The notes beneath the pieces are model-generated. The model worked only from the letters and a program-made list of their open reading frames with translations. It ran no database searches and was not told the DNA's origin. 50,871 bases of DNA from Gonium pectorale (Eukaryota; Chlorophyta; Chlorophyceae; Chlamydomonadales; Volvocaceae), in assembly GCA_001584585.1 (NCBI GenBank), contig LSYV01000017.1:1292282-1343152 (forward strand), in the 5' to 3' direction. A program made the position numbers and the translations under genes. Below are positions 33,718-45,127 of this stretch, one piece after another. Every line of letters starts with the position of its first letter. The stretch's first letter is position 1.

Positions 33718-36404
33718 TTAAATGCAGTACAGCTTCTCCTCAATCTGAGCAGGAATCGGCTTGATCTCAGTGCCCAGCTCCTGCTCGATCTTGAACCTGT
33801 AGCGAAAAGGTTCACAGGGATGTGTAAGAAGTCAGACCCAATATGCCCGCTGAGGGCCAATGCAGGTTGGCGGGTGGCATGAAAACACATTAGAGGCGAT
33901 GCTGTGCAGCATACCGTTGGAAATGCCTGCTCCGGCCCAAGCCCTCGTGCCCTTCCATGCACCATGTGGCGAACCGAATCCGACGTGCGCCCCTCCCCTT
34001 TCCATGCATGGAGCTTACAGGTTAATGCGGTCCTCATAGGTGATGAGGTTGACAGCCAGGCCCAGGTGGCCAAAGCGTCCTGACCGCCCAACGCGGTGCA
34101 GGTACGTCTCCGCGTTCTTGGGGAAGTCGAAGTTGATAACGACGTTGACGGACTGGATGTCAATGCCGCGAGTGAACAGGTCTGCGAGCAAAAACATGGA
34201 AAGGTTCGACTTGAGGAAGGTCAAAGGGTTGGGGTTTTGGGGATTTGGGGCTTGGACTTGCTTGCTAGCAGTTGTTGTTTCAAGGTGGACCCACGAAGGG
34301 ACCAGTACAAGCGAATCCTGCAGCGCACGTACCCGACGACACCAGGTTGCGGCAATGGCCGTTCCGGAAGTCGTGGAAGACGCGGTTGCGGTGCGACTGC
34401 AGCATCTTGGCGTGGATGTAGTAGCAGCTGTAGCCCAGCTCCGTGATCTTCTTGGCCAGCAGCTCCACGCGGTTCACAGAGTTGCAGAAGATAATCGACT
34501 GGTTAATGCGCAGCTTTGAGAAAAGCGTGTTCAGGCAGTGAACCTGGGGCATGAGCGAGACGGTGGGGCTCAGTACGTCAGTAGGCAGGCGGACACGAGG
34601 AGCCTTCAGACCCTTGGCGCACGAACTGTCCTGTTGCAAAAGGGACGACAGCGTCCGTAGTGAAGGGCAGCTGAGGCGACGTGCGCCATCATCCGGCCCA
34701 AGCAAGTCGCTCACCTTCTGCTTCTCCTCCACGAACGCGTAGTACTGCGTCACACCCTTCAGCGTGAGCTCCTCCATCAGGTTGATGATGTACGGCTTCC
34801 TATGATGCGCAGTGCGACAGCAGTTCAGCAACGCATGTAGACCAGCAGTTTCAGTATTGAGGGACTGCAGTGTGCTCGATAACCTGAACGTCCAATGCAT
34901 TCGAAATGCTTTGAAGTTGCTTACTTGAGGAACTTCTCCTTGAAGGCCTTCACCGTGACCGGGAAGGTAGCCGAGTAGAGCATGATTTGCCTGGACAGCA
35001 ACAAGGCGGGTGAGCCACCATTCTTCCATGCCCAAGCAAGTACAAGAGCGACTGTAACAGCCCAGCCTCACCGGTCTTCCGGCAGGAAGCTAATGAGCTG
35101 CTCCACGACCGGCTGGAACTCGGGGGAGAGCAGCTTGTCCGCCTGCACCAAAGACATTCAGCCCTTTTCCATGCGTGCCCCATGCTAGTGGTACGTTCTC
35201 ATTGTTTTAGAAGGCTCTGCATCGTGATACGGTTCTCGTGCATATGCTCGTGTTTGCACGCTGTGAAGGACATCGATTTCCACCTATTACCATCCGCGCT
35301 GCCTGCTGCAACCCCCGCTGGGACACCACCACTTGGGACAACGGCCCTATCCGTCCTGCTTGCACCTCCGCGGGATATAAACCCCACAACTACGCACCTC
35401 GTCCATCACAAGCATCTTGCACTCATTCAGGCGCGCCACACCCTTGCCCGCCAGGTCCACTACGCGACCAGGGGTGGCCACGACGATGTGCGTGGTCTGG
35501 TACAGGCGCATGATGTCATCCTTCAGGGAGGTGCCGCCGGTGGTCACCATCACCTCGATGTTCAGGTACTTGGCCAGCTGTGGGAGCGCGAGTAAGCAAG
35601 GATGACGGGATGCCGGTGCACTGCACAACTTGTGAAAGACGCAAGCAGCATCATAGCCAATGTAGCGTGGCAACCGCATAAGTAAAAGCAATCGCATTCT
35701 GCGAACTGCGGCCTGGCTTCGCTGAGGCATTACTGACCTCCTTGCATACTTGAGCGGTCTGCAGCGCGAGCTCGCGCGTCGGGACCAGAAGGAGAGCTGC
35801 AAGATTCGCATACACACACACAGTTAGTGCTCGACCCTGAAGCGCCCCACTCAGACAACCCTCGACCCACCTTGGATGACGGGGCGGGTGGGATCAACCC
35901 GCTCCAGTACAGGGATGCAGAAAGCTGCGAGGGATAAAGCAGAGCACCGGAACCCAGTCAAGCGTCCACATGTGGGCACAAAAATGTTCCGCGTTTGCCG
36001 CCAAACAGACCTGCCGTCTTGCCAGTCCCGTTCTTGGCGCGTGCTAGGATGTCGCGACCAGCCAGCGCGATGGGGATGGACTCTGCAGGGACGGCCGGTG
36101 TCAGCGAGATCGCGATAAAGATGCCCAGCACTGCTGCGTGGCCCACCTTCTTGAATCGGCGAGGGCTTCTCAAAGCCCTTCTCGAAAATGCCCATGAGGA
36201 GCTCACGCTTCAGGAAGTAGTCCTCGAACTCGTTGCCCTTGGTTGCCGTCACATCCTGCCCGGAACACTCCCCCGTTGAAATGCTTCCTCCGGCGCACGC
36301 CCAGGGCCTGCAGGAGCGCCTACCTCGGTCCGGACGCGGGCGTCTTTCGGCGGAAGCGCAAGCCGGGACTTCCAGTCCTCCGTTCCAGATTGAGTTGCTG
36401 CCAT
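33718..36404 (-). CDS. DHH1: DDX6/Dhh1-type DEAD-box RNA helicase
   Basis: Twelve exons (5' to 3', complement) give 409 residues in phase: 36324-36404, 36147-36255, 36011-36082, 35871-35924, 35738-35796, 35398-35577, 35072-35142, 34925-34990, 34715-34799, 34333-34543, 34019-34181 and 33718-33796. All helicase motifs are visible: Q motif EKPSPIQ, motif I AKNGTGKT (about 79-86), PTRELAL, TPGR, DEAD (184-187), SAT (215-217), TRGID (333-337) and HRVGRSGR (358-365). Subfamily markers are [32 protein letters not shown] and [12 protein letters not shown]. Family knowledge: these ATP-dependent RNA-binding proteins link translational repression to decapping in P-bodies. The protein has little beyond the core and lacks the Gln-rich N-terminal extension of many plant homologues. 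The intron after residue 185 cuts the DEAD box between DE and AD. The start is the only Met just before the conserved DWK segment. Confidence 0.96.
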
Positions 36405-36765
36405 CCTGCGGGACTCCTGGCGACAGTACACTAGCGCTAGAGCCGGGTGGCCTTGCCAATTCTAAGCTGGGAAAAGCGGCCCTGGGCCGGATAAACCGCG
36501 GTTGCAAAGCAAAGCTGACGTGTGTGTATGTTGGGAATAGCGAACTGAACAAAAGCTCCTTAATGCTTCCCGGTGTATGTATGTGGAAAGCGGTGTTATG
36601 GTGCCGGGGCCAGCTTTCTTACTCCGCGTACCGTACGTATCGCGCGCCACTCCAAATCCGCGCCCAGTGCGGATGCCCTTTGAAATTGCGCTCACACGAC
36701 GCACACAGTGCAGTTCGGTCACGCAAACGCACAGGTGGGCTCTCACGCAAGCGCACCCTGAGAGC
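36405..36765. promoter_or_regulatory. Divergent promoter between helicase and PCD genes
   Basis: About 360 bases separate the helicase start (36404, minus) from the chosen PCD start (36766, plus). The spacer must contain both leaders and both promoters if the PCD start is right. I see no TATA box. GCGTACCGTACGTATCGCG near 36626 is partly palindromic. Confidence 0.5.
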
Positions 36766-38830
36766 ATGCTCCTGAACCGCCTGGTCCGGCAAACCGCAAT
36801 CACCTCAGCCAGCGTCGGCATTCCGGCGCTGAAAAGGCACTTACCGACGCACTTCCGGGAGTCGCAGCGCCTGCCCTGTGCCACAATGGCAAGCACGACG
36901 CAGCAAGGCACCCCAACCCACCCAACCAGCCTCAACATCCAGGGACCCGGTGCGGAGAAACTGAGGGCGGCGGGCTGCGGTGGCGCGTGCTCAAGGTGCT
37001 TGGGTCGGTTCTATGGATGTAAGGTTGCCCTACGGCGGTTTCGTGCCTTCCGCCCGGGTGCCCTCGTTTGTGCCTCCTCCTGTTACTTGGCGATGCGAAG
37101 TCCCGGCGTTGAGTCGCGAGGCCGTCACACGGGACGTGTGCGAACTAGCGTCGCAGTAGTGCCCGACGGGTTGCGTGCCGAGGCCATATGCAATAGGACC
37201 GTGAAAGGCTTAACTAAGGGTGCCCGCCTAGCGGCCTTTCCCGCATCAAATCACGTCAAGGCGCCTGCCACACCGCTCGATCTTTCACAACCTGAAAATC
37301 TGCAACTCTGTCTCATTCAAATCTCCAGATGTGCCCAGTCTTGGCCCGGCGTAAATGGAGTTTCTGTGCTGCTTTCGGCTGGGCTTACGCGCCGCCTCCA
37401 AGTAGACAGTTCTCAGCCGGCGGCGCGGACGCCGCCCCTGGGCTCCTCCTTCGGCCTTCCCCTTGCTCCAGGGGGGGGACGCTCCTTGCTCCGCAGATCC
37501 GTCACAACTGCCCCAACACCCACCCACCTCCTCTTCCCAGCATGCCTCCGCCTGCGCCCATGCAGGGACACGCCGAAGGTGGACCCTGCTGAGCTTCAGG
37601 AGCACCTGCGGGCCCTGCCCGCCTGGCACGTCAATGCCGAAAGGACAATGATCACGCGCACCTTCACCGCGAAGAACTTCATGGCAGGTGGGCTATTCCG
37701 CGGGGCGTCGTAGGACACATGCTGGAATGGCGCATCGGCCGACAGCATGAATGGCAGCAGGTTTCGTGACGGGGCGTGGTGGGTTAGACGGGGTCATGGT
37801 GCCTTCCGAGCCTCATTCAGGCTCCAGTCACAGGCCCCCACGGTGCAGATCCCACTGTATTCTGTGTGCGGCATCCGTGCACCTGACCAAGTTACTCCAG
37901 GGCTCCTGATATCTTATCCCTTTCATCCCACGCCTTGCAGCCATCCGCTTCTTCAACCATGTAAGCGACCAAGGCTACCAATGCTCGGCATCCGACGTGC
38001 TATTCTGCGCGCTTGCAGCGTCGCCAGTTTGCCAGGACCCTTTCAGTGCTCTTCCTGCGTTCCTAGAGGGCTACCCGCTGGCAGATGTAGTTGTGCGGCT
38101 GCGCGCACACGCCATGCAGCTCAGTTGTACGTTGCCGTTCCATTCCTTACCGTATTGTCCAAGGCCCTAAGGTCCATGCTCCGGCCTCCTCGTGCCACGA
38201 TACCCTCCCCGCCTCTCGTTCCGCGCCGAGTAAAGCAACACCCCCCACCCCGGGCGGGTGCCTCGTGACTCTCCACCGATGCCGTCTGCGGCTGTCGGCC
38301 GCAGGTGGCCGAGGTTGCGGAAGCGGAGGGCCACCACCCCGACCTACACCTGCGCAACTTCCGCGAGGTACGCTGGGGTGAAGAGCGATATGCGTTCGGC
38401 TTGCATATCGGCTGCTTGCTGGGGGTCTTCTGGTACGAGCGACACAGCAAACGGGCCGGCTTGGTTGCTGTGGTGAGGCCGGTCAGCCCTATGGGTCCCC
38501 ATCCCGACATATGCGACGTAGGTATGACCTTTACATGGCCGGTCTTTGCCTAGCGGCGCTGGCGCTTGTGATACTGCGTCCTATATGCTTGACAGTGTGT
38601 GACACTGTGTGTCATATGTGTGTGAGACTGTGTGTGCGACCTCCTGCGCCCGCCAGGTGGAGATCAACGTGTCTACCCACGCGGTGGGCGGCATCACGAT
38701 GCCGGACCTGGTGCTGGCGGCTAAGCTGGACGCCATAGAGGTGGAGTACAGCCCTAAATGGGCCAGACAGGAGGCGGACCGGATGGCGGCTGCGGCTGCA
38801 GCAGCCGTCAGCGGCATAACAGATGCGTGA
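36766..38830 (+). CDS. PCD: Pterin-4a-carbinolamine dehydratase
   Basis: Exons 37566-37687, 37941-37960, 38305-38367 and 38657-38830 join in phase. The first exon, tentatively 36766-36995, supplies a basic, hydroxyl-rich N-terminal extension that could be an organelle transit peptide. Its donor (AG|GTGCTT) is weak, so this exon is a guess. The core starts VDPAELQEHLRALPAWHV, continues AIRFFNHVAEVAEAEGHHPDL with the characteristic His-His-Pro, and ends STHAVGGITMPDLVLAAKLD. This is the dehydratase fold that converts 4a-hydroxy-tetrahydrobiopterin to the quinonoid dihydropterin and so supports pterin-dependent hydroxylases. In plants and algae homologues are also linked to folate and molybdenum-cofactor metabolism. 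Exon 3 is only 20 bases. The C-terminus adds an Ala-rich stretch. Confidence 0.88.
38590..38640 (+). repeat. GT-rich microsatellite in PCD intron 4
   Basis: Alternating TGTGTGT blocks interrupted by ACAC and AGAC sit 20 bases before the acceptor of the last PCD exon. This looks like simple slippage sequence within an intron. Confidence 0.65.
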
Positions 38831-40803
38831 GCCCCGCGCACCTTCCGGCGGTTGGCATTTGGCTGTCGGAGGGTATACATATTTGCAGAGGGGGAGCATC
38901 CTGACAATTTTGGGACCCACGCCATTCGAGTCTGTTTCTAAATTATCTTGAAGACTAGTATTGCCCTTGAGGCATCAACTGGAGTGCATTTGCACCCCGA
39001 TCTATATCTTACAAAGATGAGAGCGCAAAGAAAAGCGTGCACCCCGCGTAAGGTTGCGTCAGTTGTCGTCCCGGTGTGCGCAGTGGCATGCAGGACCCGT
39101 ATGCGGGTCCTTGAAGGCAGGCGGGTGTGGGCGTCATGTCGATCTTCGAATTCTGCTAGCATTCCAGCTCTTCGCATTACGCATTTACTGTGAAGTGGTG
39201 CGAGTGTCGAACTTCGACTGTGTATCTGGATCTGGCTTCTTGCGCTCCAGGATCCAGGGTTTGGAAATCAAACGCCCTCTCTGTGTAGTGTGATGTCCGT
39301 TGTTCGTTGTTTGTTGACGGCGCGTCCGGCTTGATGGAGCTTGAAGTTGTGTGTGCTGCTTATGTCATGCCACCTTTGCCGAGATGTTGGATTCAGGTAC
39401 AGCTATCAAAGGGTTTGAAGGGAGGCATTGTGCAAAGCACCCGTTGCCGGGTATGACCCCTTCAGGTGCCACTAGTTCAAGAACTGAACATGGCAGATGC
39501 TATGCTATAGGCCTTTCTGGCTGCGTGTTTGTGCTGTTCCAACGAAATATTTACAATTGTTCCCGCGCATGGGTGTGATGCGGCTGCTGAGGAGTTGCGC
39601 CGAGCTTTTGCATAAGTTGCGCCGGGAAAGAAATGTTTCTGCTGTGGAGTTGCGCCGTTTGAATATGTTGGGCAGGTTGGAGCGAGAGGAGGTGATGCAT
39701 TGGGACTCAGGGTTTGGCGCAGGATTGCGCAGGCAGGCTGACCCGTGTGTAACACCGGTAAAGCCTTCCTCAGCGTGCAGGGCCCCTCATACCCGCATCT
39801 AGCCCCACCTGGCGATTTGGCTGGCGGATCTTCTGCTGGACATGGAGCCAGCGAGACTTTGTATCGGCCCGGGCAGTTTACGGTGCCATATGTATACAAT
39901 GTACACTTATGTGATACATGCCGCCAGCGCGAACACACACAGGGAGCAACCCATCCGGTAGAGATGAGGTTTATGCTGATGATGGATGTCAAGCGCCCGG
40001 GGATAAGTAACGCGTGGCAGCGTGGAAATGACGCACGCAATAGCGATGTGCCCCATTGATTGGCTTGCGTGGCAGAACAGACCGTGAGCGCTACCACATC
40101 CTCTTGCTCCCATGCTAAACTCATTTGCGGCAAGGTACGACCTCAACGCCGCTGTTTTGGCAATGGAAGGGCCCGTCTGATCGCCTCCGTCGCCCGCCAT
40201 GCCATGTACCCGGCGCCCTACGTGCAACGTCGCGCACCTTCGTGTGTGTATGACTGTAGAGGTGGCCTGCCCTGTTTCTTTTGCGTGAATGGCCTAGGTT
40301 GGTAGGCGTGGCGCCGGTATGCGTGCGATGTGCACGGCGGAGGGAGCGGCGTGAAAGGGTGCGCGTGCGTGCTTGCGTGCGGGGGAGGGGCGGGGTTGTG
40401 TGGGGTGTGGCCTGGCGTACGACAGGGCTTGCAAGAGTCAGCAATTGAAATTGCATTTCCCTTATGATTCAACTCTACATACCGGTAGCTTGAAGGGGTC
40501 GCGAACCTGAATCGCTGCTTTCTGCACTGTCACAATGTAGCGCGCGCAGCACTGTTGCGATGTTCATTGGGACTCTAAATGGAAATCGACCCATTATAGG
40601 TATAGGGCTCGTGCGTGGCTTTGATGCTTCCCGTGCGGTCGACCTCAGCACAGAGGACAAGCGAAAGCAGTCGGTGGGTTCGATAGGAAGCGAGCCCCAT
40701 GCATTATTACGCGCCCGTTGCGGCCTACCGACCGCGGCGTACGACCTGTCGGGTTTAGCCATGTGCCGGGCCCTCCACACCCGACGACCATTTGTAAGCC
40801 GAC
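38831..40803. other. Intergenic region between PCD and IQ genes
   Basis: No gene seen. A TGTAA at 39748-39752 might end the PCD transcript, though it is over 900 bases from the stop. A dispersed-repeat copy lies at 40168-40285, followed by a G-rich stretch (40330-40400). The promoter and leader of the IQ gene must lie at the right end. The open frame 40560-41120 has no recognisable content. Confidence 0.5.
40168..40285 (+). repeat. Dispersed repeat, copy C (about 118 bp)
   Basis: Reverse-oriented relative of copies A and B. It keeps GCCCGTCTG, CGCCCGCCATGCC, GGTGTATGAC-like and TGCCCTGTTTCTTTTGC blocks in order with about 75-80 percent identity. Confidence 0.65.
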
Positions 40804-43800
40804 ATGGCTGGCGACCCCCGCAGCCCTCCCTACGGCGTCACTATGGGAATGGGACCCCCCCCCGCCACCCCGGCCGTACTTGTACCCGGCCTAATCGTTT
40901 CCACCCGATTCGCCCTGGTATCCGCAGGTGCAGGCAGTCTGGCGCGGCTTTTATCAGCGATGGGAGGGCCCGGCAGCGGAAACCATCCAGCGCTGGTGGA
41001 GGTGAGGGGACACGCCTATCTCACAGTTCGATGCTGGAAATGCTGCTTGGAGGGGTTGGTGGGAGCGGTAGTTGCCCAATCTTGTGTATTTGGATGGTTG
41101 CGTCGGTTCAGGGCGCATAAAGGACTGTGTTGCCGGTACCCATGGGCCAACCGGCCCCTAAGTCCCAACCACTGCCACGGCCTTCCGCTCCACCTTGTCC
41201 CGTCGCAGGGGCTACGCGGCGCGGCGCTTCGTCCACGCGCTGAGGCACGGTCATTTGCTGAAGTGAGCGCGTGTCGCGTGGGCTTGTGGGCTCGGTGCAG
41301 CTCGGTGCTGTCCACGCCACAGGCTTGTATGGGTGCACGACTGGCAGCCACGGTCACACGGGGTTCTCACGGTGGGCCATGGGCGGTGTTGACGCGGGCA
41401 AGTCCGACAGGAGCAGGGGCTTGATCCAGGCTCGGGGACAGGCCCGGTAACTGGATGGAGCCCAGGACAGGACCCAGCTCTGCATTCTGTGCCTGCCAGG
41501 AACGGCGGCCGCGCCCGGCTGGAGGAGACGGCGGCTGTCGTGATCCAGCGTCACTGGCGGGGCTACCTGGCCCGGCGTGCGGCGGAGGAGCGGCGCCAGG
41601 CAGTGTTGGACATCCAGAGGTGGTGGAAGGTGGGAGAGGCACCACGGCGAGGCGCTGAAAAGGACCAGAAGCGGGTGGCGGCTTGCAGGGCGACGTGGGG
41701 TGCTCCCGTTGTCAATGGGTGGTGATGCGCGCGGCATCCGGAATGCGGCAGAGGGTGGGAGTGGCGGGCTGGCGCGGCCGGGGCCCGCCGTTGCTGCTTC
41801 CATCTCTTGAAAGCTTTTATTGCCTCACTGTTGGAGCTGATTGGCGGAGGAGCCTGTTCGCATTGGTACAAGAAGTGTGGCGTTAGCAACTGCGGCACTC
41901 CTGCGGTCTCCCACCGCGCCTGCTCGTGCATCCGGGCGCCCCTGCGTCAGCGGCCTCTTCCTGGTCTCAGCTGCCCCCGCCCGCCTGCCCGCCTTGCAGG
42001 GCTACCGCGCCCGCAAGGATTGGCCGCGGCTCCGGCTGCGCTGGCGGGCGCTCAACCATTACGCCACCGACATCCAGCGATGGACGAGGTGGGATGGGGC
42101 GGAGTCCGGGAGCGGAGAACGGAGCGGGGGGCAGGGCAGCGCTTTGCGGGGCGCGGTGGATGAGGGGTCGATCTTTATGAATGTGCAGGTGTAGGACGTG
42201 TAAAAGGGGAACCCAAAAGGGATGCCCATCCACCCGCGCGGTGATGCGGACTTTAATTGGTGGCTGTCCTTCTTACGTCCGCCGCCGGCGCTGCTGCTCC
42301 CTTGCAACGTCCCGGGCTCCCCATCCCCCGACCGCGTTCCTCGCCTGCCGCCTCAGGGGCCACCTTGCGCGGCTGCGTGTGGGTCGCATGCGGGCGGAGC
42401 TGCGAGACGCGCATGCGGCTGCGGAGGAGGCCGAAGCGGCGGAGGCTGAGGCGCGGCGCCGGGACGCTGCGGCCACGGTCATCCAGGCGAGTCGGCAGGG
42501 GTGGAGTGGCGGAACTGGGGCGGTACGGGGCCGGCCGTGCACTCACCTGTGCACTCGTCCGGAGGCCTGTGAGGGGGCGTGTGGAGGGTGACGGGGTTCA
42601 CAGGGTCCTCGGGAGCACGTTGCGTGCTGCCTGGTGGTGTCCGCACTGCCTCCTTGACATACCCATAGGCCGGTGCCTGAAAGCCCCTGGCTGACCTGCC
42701 ACTCCGGCCGGCGTTGCCGCGGGCGCGCCCGGGAAGTGCAGCCTTCCAAACTGCCCCGCGCTGGGCCCCATGACCTGCCTGCCGCGCCCTGCCGGTACCA
42801 CATGCAGGCGTGCTGGCGGGGGCATCGGGCGCGCAAGCGGCGCGCGTGGCTGGCCCGCGAGGCGGCACGGAGGAAGCGCTACGAGCGGCGGCTTGCGGCA
42901 GCCAAGGCGGGTATCGCTGGGATGCCGCTGCAGCCGGCGCGCCTGCACCCCCTGCCCCCCGCCCACCCCCCGCGCACACGCATCCCACACCCAGCGCCAA
43001 CCCCGGTCGCGCAGCCGTGTTCCTCCCCTTGCGACTGCCATCCGCACCCTACGTACGCAGGGATGTACCCAGTTCATCTTTGCCCTGAAATGCCAATGCC
43101 CGCAGGTCATCCAGGCCCATTTCCGTGGCTGGTATGTGAGACGGGCCATCGCCAGGTTGCGCCTCCGCGAGGGGCCCCTCACGCCGGGCTGCCTGGCGGG
43201 CGGCGTTGTCGCCGCGCCGGGCATCGCCGGCGACGGCGTTTCGACCGCCGTTACACAGCCGTACGGGCAGTACGACAGCGATGACGGCGGAGATGGCGGC
43301 GAGGTGGGGCCCGTGGGCCGCGTGCCGCACGGCCACCCGGAGCCGCCGCCGATGCAACGGCGACACGGCGGCGGCGGCGGCGGCGGCGGCGGCAGGGGTA
43401 GTGGCGGCATGGCAGGGCCCGGCGCGCCATCTGCGGGACCCCGCCGGCGGCTCTCCGGCGCGGCTACCGTCGCCGGCGGCGGCCGCGCCTCAGCGGGGGA
43501 GCACCATGCCGCGGGTCCGCACCGGGCGCCGCTCGGCTCTCTGCGGGATCCTGGGGCGCGGCGCAGCGCGCCATCGCCGGGGCCGCTGTCGGCGCCGGCC
43601 GTCCCGGCGTCTCCGCCGCCCGCGCTGCCGCGAGGAGGGACGACACGGTCTCCTCCGGCGGGGGCGTCCATCGCACAGCCACCCATGGGGCCCCTCCGGC
43701 GGCACCAACAGGCCCAGCCGCATCCGCAGCAGCCAGTGGAGCTGGCTCCCTCCGCGCCTCCGCGACAGCTGCTGAACAGCCACCGCGGCGCGCCGTTGGC

Positions 43801-45127
43801 ACCAGCGGCGGCGATGAGAGCATCAGCCCAGGGTTCAGCCGGTGCTCCGCACCCGCGTCCGCTTCCGCACCCGCCGCCGACGGCTCCCGCGCCGGGGTTA
43901 GGCAGCTGTGAAAAGTTTGCCATGGCCGCGGGCGACACGGAGGTGGGACCGAGGGCAGAGGCACAGCCGCCGCAATCACGGGCCGCGTCAGCCGACGCCT
44001 CGGCTGACAACGGCGGCGTCGGTGGAGGCGGCAGAACCCCGGTGGCGGCGACGGCTGAGCTGCGCACTCGCTCCGCTGGCAGCGGCGGCCCCACCGCCGC
44101 CGCCAGCCCAACGAACAATCCATTGACCCCCAAAGCGCCTGCACATGACTTGGCGCCATCACCGCCGTCGCCGTCGACATCAGCGGGAGCTGGCGTGGGT
44201 GCGCCCCCACCGCGACCGCTCCCGCCCGCATCGTCGATGCCCCCGCCCCCCCGGGTGTTTGGTCGCTCGGAGCGCTCCTTCAACTCCAAGAACAACGCCG
44301 CTGCCGCCGCCGGCGTCGCCATCGGCGGCAGCGTGACATCCCTTGCTGGGTCCGTGGCTCCGCCGCGCCCGCGCCGCTCAGATCAAGTGCGAATGTCCGC
44401 TCCCGAGCTGCACCCCCGCGATCCCCTGCGCTCCCCTGCGTCCCACGTGTCCACGCCTCTGGTAGCTGCCGTCGCGCGCCCCAACACAGCCCTAGACGCT
44501 GGGGCCTCGTCAGTGAAGCCCCGTGAAGGAACCGGGGTGGTCGTCGGCGGCGGCAGCCGTGGCGTCAGGGCAGCGCGGGAGGGCACGCTTGCAACGGGGG
44601 TACAGGCGGGCAGCCTGCGCCGGCACGCGTGGGCGGAAGCCCCGCCGGCGAGCCCGCGGCGCGGTCGGGCGCCAGCAGCCGGCGGCGGCGCCGCCGCCAC
44701 CGCCTTTACCGCCAAGCGCCCCAATGAGGTCATCGCTGGCCCCGTGGCGGCGAGTGGCCGAGGCCGGGCGCCACCTTCCCCAGCACCGACACCGCCGGCA
44801 GCGGAGGCTCCGGGCGCCGCGTCGGATGCGATGGCGGCGGCGGTGGCCGCTGACGCCGCCAGCAACCCGCTCCACGATCAGGTTATGCGCGCCAACCGGG
44901 GCGGTCGGGTGGTGAACGGCTCGACCTCAGGCGCGGCAGGAGGCGGCAGCGGCGGCAAGGCGGCTGCGCAGGTGCCGTCCGCCGCAGGCAGCGCAGTGGC
45001 TGCAGTGGGCAGCGGCAGCGGCAGGACCGCGCTGCCTACGGGGGCGGGAGCGGCGGGTCTGGGGGCCGGGCGGGGCTTGGGGCGGGAGCGACCGCCCTTG
45101 CGGAGAGGGGTGGAGACGCCAGGATAG
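40804..45127 (+). CDS. Multi-IQ-motif calmodulin-binding protein with long low-complexity tail
   Basis: Eight exons join in phase to about 889 residues: 40804-40875, 40928-41001, 41209-41262, 41500-41629, 42000-42088, 42357-42486, 42808-42906 and 43106-45127. Seven IQ motifs (IQxxxRGxxxR type) lie in the first 230 residues: VQAVWRGFYQR, IQRWWRGYAAR, IQRHWRGYLAR, IQRWWKGYRAR, IQRWTRGHLAR, IQACWRGHRAR and IQAHFRGWYVR. IQ motifs bind calmodulin or related EF-hand light chains. The last exon encodes about 650 residues rich in Ala, Pro, Gly, Ser and Arg with no visible domain. No myosin motor, kinase or other catalytic domain is present, so it looks like a scaffold. Introns after exons 6 and 7 begin with GC. 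Exon 1 is tentative because its intron would be only 52 bases. It is not assigned to a named family. Confidence 0.85.

Noticed and set aside
33426..34163. 245-codon minus frame overlapping the helicase 3' exons
   Set aside because: It reads the helicase exon at 34019-34181 in a wrong frame and then non-coding DNA.
36577..37713. 378-codon open frame upstream of and into PCD exon 2
   Set aside because: It runs through the divergent promoter and intron 1 and has no domain until the true exon at 37566. Its length is a composition effect.
42598..44322. 574-codon antisense frame across the IQ gene tail
   Set aside because: It mirrors a G+C-rich Ala/Pro/Gly coding exon. The plus strand has IQ motifs and splice logic, and the antisense frame has none.
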